Positions 1-10,202 of a stretch of DNA of 64,000 nt are shown piece after piece (the first letter of the stretch is position 1; the number at the start of each line of letters is the position of its first letter). Under the pieces are notes generated by a model. The model saw only the letters and a program-made list of their open reading frames with translations, was not told where the DNA came from and made no database searches. A program made the translations under genes and the position numbers. This DNA is from Sabellastarte sp. h YS-2021 (lineage: Eukaryota > Annelida > Polychaeta > Sabellida > Sabellidae), in NCBI GenBank assembly GCA_964017235.1, contig OZ024929.1:59243603-59307602 (forward strand), given 5' to 3'.

Positions 1-514
1 AAGTGAATCAACTAGCCCTGATATATACTAATAATGCCTACATTTTCTCAACAACCCAAAAACTCACTAAAAACACTCTAATCTCAATATGCCTCTTAGA
101 TGATGAAACCCTCATGATTATAATAACAGTAAATTGTCCTATGACCTCATCTATGGTGTTTAGAACCTAACAATATTCAGACATCCTCACTGCTATTTAA
201 TATAACCATCTTAGAATCAAATAACTTATATGAACCTGAAGTAATAGCAGTGCAAGATGATGAAAATGAACTCATCTATGGTATTTAACCCCTTATATTA
301 TCAACCCAAACATTCAAGCTCTAACCCATTAAGCAATATTTAATAATATGGAGCTCTTTTCAAATTTCCAATAACCCAAATAATTTACATGGATCCTCAT
401 CTCTAATACCAGTAACACACTATTCATTGCTAATGTATAAATATCTAGGAAGCAAGTTAATGGACATTTTAAATACCGAAAGATTTATTCGTTATATCGA
501 TGTAATAAATACTT

Positions 515-574
515 CTAATGCTCCTCAATCCAACACCAACTTCTCGCATTCCTAGTTACGACTGAAGACATCAT
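515..574 (-). other. Outward-facing short ORF in the left TIR
   Basis: Just downstream of an outward TATA box (582-591) an ATG-ATG opens a 19-codon frame read toward the element tip. The right TIR has the matching frame at 35935-35973 (+), starting with the same residue pattern, M-x-S-V-V then R-N-A-R-S-W, but ending after 12 codons. The reading frame is shared across an otherwise diverged repeat, which hints at a short coding or leader exon; chance conservation of a TIR segment is equally possible. Confidence 0.25.
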
Positions 575-581
575 GAAAACT

Positions 582-719
582 ATTTATATATAAAATGCAA
601 TGGGATCCAAAAGGAAATTAACCTTCCTTGACCTAATTACACATCCAACCAATCAACGAATTTTAACATTTTTGCATTTGGATCCCATCACGTGACATAA
701 TCATTTTTACTATATAAAG
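582..719. promoter_or_regulatory. Palindromic promoter module 1 (left TIR), TATA boxes on both sides
   Basis: Left arm 593-612 (ATGCAATGGGATCCAAA) and right arm 671-696 (TTGCATTTGGATCCCATC followed by ACGTGAC) form an inverted repeat around a spacer holding TTGACCT (625-632 region) and CCAATCAA. A TATATAAAG box lies inward at 711-719 and a TATATAAATA box lies outward on the - strand at 582-591. The BIR gene starts at 913, downstream of the inward box. Confidence 0.65.
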
Positions 720-912
720 CTTATCCCTACTTACTCAAGCATCTAGTTCTATCAATTTTCTCCATTGTAAACATCATAATTGCCCTTAATAATTTTGCCA
801 TATCAGCACCTAAAGCCATCTCTCACTACTATATAAGGTCTAATCACTGCTAAGAAAATCTCATTATTTTAATAATTTGATCACAAACTTGTAAATTTGA
901 AAATTTAACAAA

Positions 913-1307
913 ATGTTTTCTAACCAAACCATTTTTAATGAGGAGGATAAATCTAAAGCGCAGGATGTTTCAGATGTAGTCAGACCAGCCTCAAAACCCT
1001 CTTCTCAGGGAATGGTATCTGAATTTTCTTTACAAAATAATCAAAATATGAGATATACATTTAAAGGTGCTCTCAATAATACAGGTTTATACATTCCATG
1101 CAACTCAGAATTTTTTAATAGGAACTCTACTAATGACCTCACACAATTTTATGATCTACACATCTATTCCAACTACAAAAGAAGATATGAGACATTTACA
1201 TCATGGCCTAAGTCGCATCCAATTCGAGCAGAACATCTATGTAGAGCTGGATTCTTATATACAGGACATGGAGACAAGGTACTCTGCCCTTGGTATAAGT
1301 TAATGTT
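913..1307 (+). pseudogene. BIR-domain (IAP-like) protein, 5' part, split by a LINE
   Basis: The frame opens at ATG 913 with a ~90-residue low-complexity N-terminus, then the first half of a BIR domain (R-x2-T-F-x2-W-P, then a G-F-x-Y-T-G segment, D-K-V-x-C-P-W). It is cut at 1307, where a LINE is inserted with target duplication ATAAGTTAATGTT (1295-1307 and 9270-9282). The frame reopens exactly after the second duplication copy and ends at 9370, giving about 160 codons in the unbroken gene. BIR proteins are known inhibitors of apoptosis in insect and mollusc viruses. The expected second zinc Cys (C-P-W-C) is Tyr here, so one zinc ligand is missing. A homologue with all four ligands sits in the inner element at 28194. 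Confidence 0.8.
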
Positions 1308-1666
1308 GTTTTTTTTTGTTTTTTTTTATTCCATATTCCAGTACATTAAATGTACATTATGAACAAAATAGCTACCTCATTGTTAACACAGGGAAAGTAA
1401 AAATAAGGCACATTATTAAAAAATTAACATCATAAATAATTTTTTAACTTATTTTCAATTGATCAATATGCTAAACTGAGTATTTTCAATATGTTTCAAT
1501 ACTTCAATATACCTTGATCATAAGATTAGTAACAGAATAAGAAAGAACATCAATGTTTTATTATCATGAAGCTGTATATCTCATTTGCCACTGCTAAATA
1601 TAATGGTTGCATATTTTGAGATTTTTTTTAACAGTTAGGAAATTTTAACCCAGATTTTCCATTTTC

Positions 1667-2497
1667 TTAAGATTGGTTTATGTTACAAAAAATATTTTTC
1701 CACACTGTCCATCTCTTTTCAAATTTTTCATGTTGAGAATTTAATTTTGAGAGTGATTCTTGCTCCAAGTATTTATCTTTTACAATCATTTGAAGGTTAT
1801 AGATGTTCAAGTGCCTCTTATGTCTAGAGCAAGTAAATATGTAATTTCTCACAATTAACAACAAGAAATTAAGAGGCCAAAAGTTTTCGTCATATGTGAT
1901 ATATCCCAAAATTTTTGTTATTCTGTTAAGGTCTAAGACATATGAAATTGAATTTTTTATCCAGTTTTTAACATTAATCCATAATTCATTAGATTCTATA
2001 CAATCTGAAAATACATGCATTATACTCTCACTTTGGTTACCACAGAGGCCACAAAGGTTTGAATCAGAAATTTTTAATTTATTCAAGTGTTCATTGGTAC
2101 CTAAAATCATATATAAAATGCGGTACTGAAACCATACAAATGAATTGTCAGTTAACGACTGAAAGCAAATTTTGTATAATACTTTCCAATGATGTTTGTG
2201 TAAAAGGTAGTCAAACTTATTGTTCCACTTAAATTCACAAAGGGGTACATCAGATTCTGTTTTATTAAGCTCTAAATAGAATTTTCTACTACAGCTTTCT
2301 TTACTAACATCAAAAAGAATGTTGATATGAAATGGTATATACGGTCTTTTAGTTCTAAAGTCATCGCCCCTTCTGTAGCGGTCAATAAATTTTTTAACCA
2401 AACCCTTTACTGTGTAGTAATTTAAGATATTAATATTTAAATTATAATTTAATTTTAAATTTTTGTAATCATATATTACACCGTCTGAATCTACTAC
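1667..2497 (-). pseudogene. LINE ORF2, C-terminal part (after SINE insertion)
   Basis: This is the end of ORF2, in the same frame as the main part once the SINE and one copy of its duplication are removed: the V-V-D-S codons before the SINE are followed by D-G-V-I after it. It carries the Cys-rich region typical of L1-like ORF2 C-termini (C-G-L-C-G, then H-V-F-x-D-C). The stop is TAA at 1667-1669. The remaining 1308-1666 is 3' UTR plus poly(A). Confidence 0.8.
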
Positions 2498-2650
2498 AAA
2501 GGTCAAAGTTGGGGTTTTACGTCCCGTTCAACCGCCAGGGTCATATTGGGACAGGTCCTCAGAATTGCCACTTGTGGGACTCGAACCCACAGAGGTGACA
2601 GCCTATGATTAGATGCCAAACTTGCTAACCACTAGGCCACTGAGGACCTC
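2498..2650 (-). mobile_element. tRNA-derived SINE, family A, inside LINE ORF2
   Basis: On the - strand the head reads like a tRNA with A box (GTGGCCTAGTGGTTAGCA) and B box (GGGTTCGAGTCCC), followed by a tail shared with copies at 41047-41200 and 62285-62446. An 11-bp duplication GAATCTACTAC flanks it (2487-2497 and 2651-2661). Because of the tail and flanking repeats I call a SINE, not a tRNA gene. Confidence 0.88.
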
Positions 2651-5625
2651 GAATCTACTACATCAGCAATTGTATGAATGCCACTGTTAAACCAGTCTGG
2701 ATAAAATAAATTAGTTTTAGATATTTGACTGTTGTACCATAAAACACTTGATAACAGGGCTTGGTTGCAGGAGGCTTTTTGGGTGTGACAGTATAGTTTC
2801 CAGTATTGAAAGACAATTTTCCAAAAGTGGTTAACATTTTGAATAAAAGTGGTACAAAACTCACCACCAAGAACAAATATATTTTTTAGTTTCTTTATTG
2901 ATATTTGCAACAGTTTATACCAATCTGCCTTATCTTGCTTTGCCATACGTTTGATCCAACTCAGTTTTACAGACTTTTCAAAATTAAAAATGTTGAACAT
3001 TTTTAATCCACCATCAAAATAATTTGCGCAAATGGTTTTTCTTGAAATTTTATCAGGCTTTCCTTCCCATAGGTAACCATAAATTAAATCATTAATTTTT
3101 TTCAAAAACTTGTCTGATACTGGTACTGAGATGAAAAGGTGATTAAATTTGGATAAGATTAGGGTTTTTATTACAGCTATTTTGTCAATAGGGGTAAGAA
3201 TGCGATGTTGCCATGATTTTAATATTTTACTAGCTTGGATAAGTATTTTATCATAATTCATTTCTGGTATTTTTTCCAGGTCAGTAGAAAATTCCATACC
3301 AAGTAATGTAAAATTGGATACACCCCATTCCAACCTTGCTGTAACATCTAATTTGTCATTTGAGTGTTTCTTGCAACCAATCCATATTATTTTAGTTTTG
3401 TCACTATTCATTCTTAACCCTGAAAAAGATCCAAATATTTCTAAGACATTTAGAGCTGCCTGTAGGGAGCACCTACTACCATCAAGTATGAGTGTAGTGT
3501 TGTCTGCAAACTGTGTAATTTTGAAAGAAATTCCTCCAATTGTTATACCTTTAATATTTGTTTCATTTTTTATCAAAATATTTAATATTTCAGCACCCAG
3601 CAGGAAAAGATAGGAGGAAATAGGATCACCTTGTCTGCATCCACGTCTTATTGGAAATGGTTTTGATAAAAATCCACACTGCAATATATACCCGAAAATA
3701 TTATTATTAAATAATTTAATCCATCTGATTAAGTTTTGATCAAAGCCAAAGAATTCTAAGGTTTTATACAAAAATGACCATGAAACAGAATCAAAGGCCT
3801 TTTCAAAGTCTATTGTCATTAAAAGGCCTGGTATTTTATTAGCTTGAGTGTGGTGCATTAAATCATAGATAAGTCTGGTGCTTTCACCAATATATCTTCC
3901 GGTTATAAACCCTGTTTGGTTTCTAGAAATTATTTTATCAAGAAATGGTTTTATTCTTTCGGCCATTGCTGCCGAGGCCAGCTTGTATGTCACACAGAGC
4001 AGTGATATAGGGCGCCAATTTTTTATGAATTTTCTGTCCTTGTTACCTTTCGGAATACATGTTATTATACTTTGTCTGAGAGAAGTTGAAAGTTGCCCTT
4101 TTTCAAAACAACAATTAATTGCATTTGTTACCTTGACCTTTAATTTTCTCCAAAAAAACTTTAGAAATTCAGCTGTTATACCATCTATGCCGGGAGACTT
4201 ACCATTTTTCATTTTTTTCAGAACATTTCCAATTTCTTTTACAGTTAAAGGGTGACCTAAGTCTGATCGGTGAATTCTCTGATAATTTTTATTCCTTAAA
4301 AATTGCTCCATATTTTCCTTATTTAACTCTTGGTCTTTATTTTGGAATAAATTAGCATAAAATTCAGTAATTTTTGTTAGAATGTCCTGTTGATTGGTTA
4401 TATTATCACCATTTGGCATTTGTAGCTTTTTCATGGTTTTTTCTACATAGTGTTTATTTTCTAGCTTGCAAAAGAAATTTGATGATTTTTCTCCATCATT
4501 AAGCCATTGTAACCGGGCTCTTATCATTTGACCTTTTATTTTTTCTTTTCTTAATTTTTCTAGCTCTAATTTTTTATTTTCCAATAAGTCACCATTCAAT
4601 GTAAATTTATCATTATTTTTTTCTAAATGTTTAATATCGTCAATAAGATTCTTTTCTTTTTCATTACGCATTTTCTTTTCAAAAGAGCTAAATCTTATTG
4701 TTTCTCCCCTTATTCTTAATAGTATCATTTTTAGAAAGGTGTCATGATCTATCGTTAGTTGAATGCTATCATTATCTTTGATGAAGTCAAAAGTATAAAC
4801 AGGAATTGCATATTTAATTTTTTCATCTTCTATAGCTTGGTTGATTAGATTCAAATATTCTTTATTATACAAAAGACTGTTATTGAACTTCCAAATGCCT
4901 TTGCCTACTTTAAAATTGTTTATCAGTATATCCATCTCTAGTATGGAATGATCAGATCTATAACTTGGTAATATGTCACATTTGCTGATAATATCAGTCA
5001 TATTTCCAGACGTTAAAAAATAATCGAGACGAGCCTGTTTACGAGGGTTTTTCCTTCGCCAGGTGTAGCGCTTTACATTTGGGTGTAAGAAACGAAAGGT
5101 ATCAACCAAATCAATCTCGCTAATAATTTCAAGAACATATGATCTAGCCCTAGGGTTGTTAATACTTGTATAATTATCGCTGTCTTGTGCTGGATTGAGC
5201 ACCAGGTTGAAGTCACCACATATGATAACATAGTCAGATTCTCTTATTTTGCTAAAAATTTGTGGTTCATCATGATTTGGGGCATATATATTAATCAAAT
5301 TGATTTTGATTGAGCTGCATCTCAAAATTAACTGTAGGTAGTTGCCATCTTTATCTTCATTATGTTCAATTACTTCATGTTCAAAGTTATTGTTTAATAG
5401 GATAGCAACACCTCGTGAATTAGTCTTTGTCCCATGTAAATAACAATAATTCCAAATTTGCTTCACAGAAGCTATGTCAGACTTGAGCAAATGTGTGTCC
5501 TGAAAACACACTATAGATGCATTCATTTCTTTAAAATATCGAAGGACATCTGTTCTTTTTTGGTAATTACGTAATCCTTGACAGTTTGCAGACAACAACT
5601 TCACACTTTCACCCGGGTGAGTCAT
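2651..5625 (-). pseudogene. LINE ORF2: APE endonuclease and reverse transcriptase
   Basis: The frame opens at ATG 5625. Residues ~8-240 are an APE endonuclease (A-N-C-Q-G-L start, Q-D-T-H-L, G-D-F-N, and S-D-H-S near the end). Reverse transcriptase follows with F-R-P-I-S-L type motif (W-R-P-I-S-L), F-E-K-A-F-D-S, R-R-G-C-R-Q-G-D-P and the catalytic box. That box reads F-A-D-N (about 3497-3508) where active enzymes have F-A-D-D, so a catalytic Asp is Asn and the copy is probably dead. The typical W-I-K-R-M and G-G-L-K-M region of L1/Tx1 elements follows. A SINE truncates the frame; the end continues at 2497-1667. Whole protein about 1,260 residues. Confidence 0.9.
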
Positions 5626-7248
5626 ACATTCGGACCAAGCAGATGCTCCAAACTGCTGCCATAAAGTGTCCTAGTTTCTTGGAGAGCAGAGATTGTTTAT
5701 GATTTTTATCAGGAGTTGTGGCATAGCATGAAGTATTCAGCAATGTGGAAAACTGAGACTCATGATGTTTAAGAAGAATTGTGGCATAATATGAAGTATA
5801 CAGCAGCATGACATTTATTATTTCACTGTATTTATATATTGCTTTTTCTGAGACATAATATGTATTAGCATGTGAAACATGAAGTATTGTTTTTTCTGAG
5901 ACATAATATGTATTAACATGTGAAACATGAAGTATTAAACTAATAAAAACAAACAGGTTCATATATTACAAACAAGAAACAACAAAAAAGAGAAACGGGA
6001 GGAAAAAAACAACAAAAAAAGAAAGAAAAGAGGGAGAGAGAAAGAAAAAAAAATAAATAAATAAAAGACAGAATTGTAATCACTGTAGTGTAGTTTCTAT
6101 ACTAGGCACTGCGACTTTTGATTTTTACAATTGGACAAATTAATCAATTAAACTCAACATGCAGCTTTAATTTTCCTTAATTTTTGACAATACAAGTACT
6201 CTTTGTTCCGAAAATAGTTTTGAATTTGGACATTTGTTTTTTTAAAACAGTATGAATGCTCATCTGGTTGTTTAGAAGACTATTTTAACATAATTTCAAC
6301 TGTTTTTATATTAAATTGACTCAATTCTGTGGTGCCCCATGACTTGTATTGCCTTTTGTTTATTTGATCACTCAAGAATAGATACAGGGTAATATATTTT
6401 TATGTCAAGAACAATAATCTGAATATCTTCAAAGAACCTTTATTTAGCTAGAAAATCTACCATATTTATCTTAATAAGGAACTGGTAGAGCAATCAGTAT
6501 TATATTATCGAAGTAACATTCAATAATGGTATGAAATGGTTCACTATCTTAACAACAATTTCACTTAATTATATATTCTGCACAGTGTCCATTTGTGGGT
6601 CACATTTTAGTTGACAGATATATCGTGCAATAGACTATTTTTTATGGCTCAATAATATTCTGCTGATTTTAGAAGAAACATGTCAGGAACTTAAAGTTCA
6701 GAGCACAGTTGTTGGTCACATTTTACTTGACAGATATATCATACAATAGGCTTTTTTAAAAAAGTATCAGTCAATATTTATGAAGCTGTGTTTACACAAC
6801 TTTAACTGAAGTTCATCACTCAATAACATTCTGCTAATTTAAAAAGAAAAACCTGTCAGGAAGTTAAAGTTCATAGCACAGTTTGTTTGTCACATTTTAC
6901 TTGACAGATATAACATATATATCCTGCAATAGGCTTTAAAAATCAGTCAATATTTATGAAACCTTGGTTACACAACTTTAACTAAAGTTCATCATCCAAT
7001 AACATATCAGTCAATATTTATAAGGTCTTGTTTACACAACTTAGACTTGGAGTTTATGGCTCAATAACATTCTGCTAATTTAAAAAGAAACAATGTCAGG
7101 AGCTTAAAGTTCAAAGCACAGATAGCACTTATTAGTTAAAAAAGTAAAAAAAATTAAATCGTGCTGCATTTGAATATAAGGCAGTTAATGTCAATTGAGA
7201 TTAGAGTTCATAGCACTAATAGCGTTTTGTGCTACAGACTTTATGAGT
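5626..7248 (-). repeat. LINE inter-ORF spacer with tandem repeats
   Basis: No convincing ORF. Two near-identical 48-bp units (CATGTGAAACATG and flanks) sit at about 5840-5940. Between 6590 and 7110 a unit of roughly 170-200 bp recurs at least three times; each has 'TTGACAGATATA', 'CAGTCAATATTTAT', 'TTTACACAACTT' and 'CATTCTGCTAATTTAAAAAG'. A spacer this long between ORF1 and ORF2 is unusual for L1-type LINEs and may hold an internal promoter. Confidence 0.6.
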
Positions 7249-8400
7249 TCAAAATGTTTTTTTCCCAATGTTCGGACCTTCATGATGCCTGGATACTGCC
7301 AAGAATACGTTAGAGAGGGAGTGGCGTTGGATTGCTTTCATCAGTAATCTGCTTCCTCCGTACTCACCGTCATCACTAAATCCTTGAAGAGTGGAATCTG
7401 GATTTGCATGATCATTTGCAACATAAGCATACATTATATGATCTGCTTTAGCGACTCTGGGATGCTGTAACAGTGACCTGTGTGCAGCAGCAGCTTCTTG
7501 ATGGTTGTTCACTGACAACAGATGACTTTGGAAAGAGCTTCCTGAATACTCCTTTACATCTGAATGGAACATGGTGTTATAGGATATGGGAGCTGTCGCA
7601 TTGAAGTTATCAGCTGGTAGTGGGTTCTTTTCAAAACATGAAGCAACTGGTGCGTTGTTTAGTGTTAACTGGTCTCTTCTTAGTACAATCTTTGCTGAGG
7701 GGTCATCTCTGTGCTGATCACGTAAATCTCTTAACATTGGCAGTTGAATGTTGCGTCTTTCTCGCATGCCTGCCGGTAGCTGTTCACTTACTGATATTCC
7801 TGATCCTCTGAGGTTTCTGGCGTGTTTTAAGATTATTTCTTTGCCACGCCTCAGTACAAGTTTCACAACAACAGGCCTTGGCTTTTGGCTAAATTTTCCA
7901 ATACGATGAGCTACATCAACCTGGATTAGACCTGTGGGGTAGTATTCGGAATGAACTAAATGATTTTCTATGTTCATTTTCCTCACTAGAACATCCTGAA
8001 CTACTTTATAGATTTCTTCATTCTGTTTTTCAGGAATATTGTAAAATACAACATTTTCACTCATTGATCTTAATTCTAAGTCTTCACATTTAGATTTCAG
8101 TGTCTGAATGTCTTTACGCATCCTCATTGCCTGATCTTCGGATTCTGAGAGTTGCAGTCTCATTTTACTATTTTCCTCTTTCAGTTCTTGAATTTCCTCT
8201 TTTGTATTCTTTTTGTGGTCATCTAAAGATTTTTTTAACTCGTTGAGAATACCTATAACAGTGTCTATTTTCTCATGTAATGTTTTCTCATCATTTAACT
8301 CATCTTTATCAGTTTCCAAGTTTTCATTCATTAAGTCAGGCACTATATCTTGTTGGTTGGGCATCTTTGACACTGGGCTTGGTGTACTTGATAAGGACAC
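7249..8400 (-). CDS. LINE ORF1: coiled coil, L1-type nucleic-acid-binding core, IMPACT/UPF0029-like C-terminus
   Basis: 383 residues from ATG 8400. Residues ~30-110 are a charged heptad coiled coil (leucines, E/K rich). Residues ~112-250 match the L1 ORF1 core (E-N-V-V-F-Y-N-I-P, A-H-R-I-G, P-R-P-V-V-V-K-L). Residues ~287-383 look like an IMPACT/YigZ (UPF0029) domain: S-x-F-Q-S-H-L, a K-A-D-H-I-M-Y-A-Y stretch, D-D-G-E, G-S-R-L-L, and V-F-L-A-V-S-R with a G after it. The L1 core binds RNA as a chaperone; IMPACT proteins act on GCN1/GCN2 translation control. The fusion is in one open frame with no stop. What the extra domain does here is unknown. Confidence 0.8.
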   Translation of the reverse strand: MSLSSTPSPVSKMPNQQDIVPDLMNENLETDKDELNDEKTLHEKIDTVIGILNELKKSLDDHKKNTKEEIQELKEENSKMRLQLSESEDQAMRMRKDIQTLKSKCEDLELRSMSENVVFYNIPEKQNEEIYKVVQDVLVRKMNIENHLVHSEYYPTGLIQVDVAHRIGKFSQKPRPVVVKLVLRRGKEIILKHARNLRGSGISVSEQLPAGMRERRNIQLPMLRDLRDQHRDDPSAKIVLRRDQLTLNNAPVASCFEKNPLPADNFNATAPISYNTMFHSDVKEYSGSSFQSHLLSVNNHQEAAAAHRSLLQHPRVAKADHIMYAYVANDHANPDSTLQGFSDDGEYGGSRLLMKAIQRHSLSNVFLAVSRHHEGPNIGKKTF

Positions 8401-8550
8401 TTGACTAAGATTTCTTTTCTTTGTATGGGTCTTTTCCTTCAGGTGTTGTATATTGTTTATTATTATCCATTATATGTCACTAATCACACATAACATTATT
8501 ATATCACAATACAATGGGTTGTTATTTATCATAACAGAAAGGATTCAAAA

Positions 8551-8850
8551 GTCATAGTTCTACAAGTTAAAGGATACACACAAAATCCAGTTCAACTAAG
8601 TATCCAAGTGTTCAATGTGCTTATACTGTTTATGTATAGAGAATCACAATGTGTAAATCCCCCAAGTAGTAGATTTATTTCCTATTTTATTGGTCATAGT
8701 TCTACAAGTTAAAGGATACACACAAAATCCAGTTCAACTAAGTATCCAAGTGTTCAATGTGCTTATACTGTTTATGTATAGAGAATCACCATGTGTAAAT
8801 CCCCCAAGATTTATTTCCTAGTAGATTTATTTCCTATTTTATTGGTCACA
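8551..8850 (-). repeat. 142-bp tandem duplication in the LINE 5' UTR
   Basis: Two head-to-tail copies (8551-8692 and 8693-~8850) with only a few differences; the second has a short internal duplication of 'GATTTATTTCCTA'. Tandem 5' UTR monomers often act as LINE promoters. The rest of 8851-9269 is 5' UTR without an ORF. Confidence 0.8.
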
Positions 8851-9282
8851 CAATTTGTTACTGTATAAAGGTTTTCCTGCAGGTGTGTCAATTTAAAGGT
8901 TTTATTAAATTAAGTTATACATGCCCTTTTTAGAACACCAGACAAACTGACCTGTGTTGAAGTACAAATTAATCCAATTCATGGTGGTGTGTTTTAATAC
9001 ATAATGATTGTGCCTTATTTGGTAATTTTCCTCTCCATGACAAAATATTAAACACACATGCTTGGTTATTAAAATCCTGACTTTCTATACATAAAACATG
9101 TCAAATTGCATTCAATAGCTGCCACAATTAGTCTTCATACTATTGTTTAAGTTGTCCACATATTTAATATACACTACAGTGGCACAACACTGTTAAAAAT
9201 TACATAAACATTTGCACCAGATTTTTCCGTTTTCCAAACTCTGTTCACACCACATAGCCTGTTCACACCATAAGTTAATGTT

Positions 9283-9370
9283 AATTGAATGGGAAATATA
9301 TGATCTACCCCTTGAAGAACACAAAAGACATTCACCTTATTGTTCTTTCCTCAACATGATAATGCCATGA
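9283..9370 (+). pseudogene. BIR-domain protein, 3' part
   Basis: Directly after the LINE's second target duplication the BIR frame continues for 28 codons to TGA 9368-9370. It supplies the second half of the BIR domain: W-E, D-x-P, E-E-H, then the His-x6-Cys pair that binds zinc. The precise join in frame is strong evidence that the LINE entered an intact BIR gene. Confidence 0.8.
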
Positions 9371-10202
9371 CACCACCAGTCGGCTAAATGGAAACTTGGA
9401 TGTAGCCATAGACTAATATTATATGAATTTGGATAATATGAATCTCTGAAGTGTAAAATAATAATAATGAATAAATCACTTAAATCATAAAGTCTTTTAT
9501 CTCAAACCTACAATACACTGAAACGAACCTAAACCCTGGTAACTTATCTCTCGCCTCAACTCTATACGCACAATACCTTAAAAATTTCATTTTGTCCAAG
9601 ATTTATTGTGGAGACACCTCTCCTGAAAATAAGACTCATTGAACTTTCAATGATACTCACTATATTACATGAATAAACATCTTTATACATCAGATTTGAC
9701 ATTAAGGAGTCTGATAATTTAAGTAATATAAATTATATTACACAGATCTATTCAGAGATGTAACTCCTACATTGGCCTGAATGCCACCCACAAGTTTTCA
9801 GAAAAACAGCCTACCTTTAAACTCAAGAACACTCAAGGTCAAACTGTAATATCTTGACTAAGACCATTAAACTATTCTATACATCTAAATTGTCAAGTTT
9901 AAATTTAAATATTTTATCTATCCAACCAGATTTATCAGGTAAACTTAGACTAGTAATATTTTTATGAAAATTTAACATTTGAACTCTCTAAATCCACTGA
10001 ATGGCCATTCCTGCTGACTAATGAAATTATCAACCAAGAACCCCCAACAATCCCCCCTGTTAAGTAAAATGTATAAAAACCCCAAAATATCTAACACCAC
10101 CGGTCACTTATCCCAGAGCTCTGAGATCAGTTTCCAAATAATCAGGAGAGACAAAGAAAATATATTTAAGAAAAAGTTTGACAAAAGGTAGATAGATAAA
10201 AA
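9371..10202. other. Intergenic stretch with a TATA box near its end
   Basis: No ORF supported. It is AT-rich viral intergenic DNA. A TATAAAAA box at 10072-10079 is followed by a purine-rich leader up to the ATG at 10203, which suits a promoter for the next gene. No copy of the palindromic module is present. Confidence 0.5.

Larger units (their letters stand above)
1..720. repeat. Left terminal inverted repeat of the outer Maverick/Polinton
   Basis: The stretch 470-700 reads as the reverse complement of 35803-36010: both have the same order of TATA box, a GGATCC palindrome module, a CCAAT box and a conserved segment around 'CCAACTTCTCGCATTCCTA'. Farther out (1-470 against 36010-36500) the match is weaker but still visible, for example a shared ATTTATACAT segment and a shared 'TATGACCTC' segment. 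The window starts inside this repeat, so the outer tip and its 6-bp target duplication are not visible. AT-rich, no long ORF. Confidence 0.7.
1308..9269 (-). mobile_element. Near-complete non-LTR retrotransposon (L1/Tx1-type LINE) inserted in the viral BIR gene
   Basis: The element is flanked by a perfect 13-bp duplication (ATAAGTTAATGTT at 1295-1307 and 9270-9282). A T-rich tract at 1306-1330 is the poly(A) tail read on the - strand, so the 3' end is on the left. From its 5' end it holds short repeats (TGGTGTGAACAG, near 9240-9268), a 142-bp tandem duplication, ORF1 (8400-7249), a 1.6-kb inter-ORF spacer with tandem repeats, ORF2 (5625-1667) and a ~340-bp 3' UTR. ORF2 has an N-terminal APE-type endonuclease and reverse transcriptase. 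A SINE interrupts ORF2 at 2498-2650. The layout (coiled-coil ORF1, APE, C-terminal Cys-rich region) fits the L1/Tx1 group. Confidence 0.93.

Noticed and set aside
2498..2650. Possible tRNA gene
   Set aside because: A and B boxes are present but the sequence has a shared SINE tail and an 11-bp target duplication; the same holds for the heads at 10680, 38979, 44655, 47843, 62285 and 62534.
3314..4255. + strand ORFs in the LINE
   Set aside because: Shadows of ORF2.
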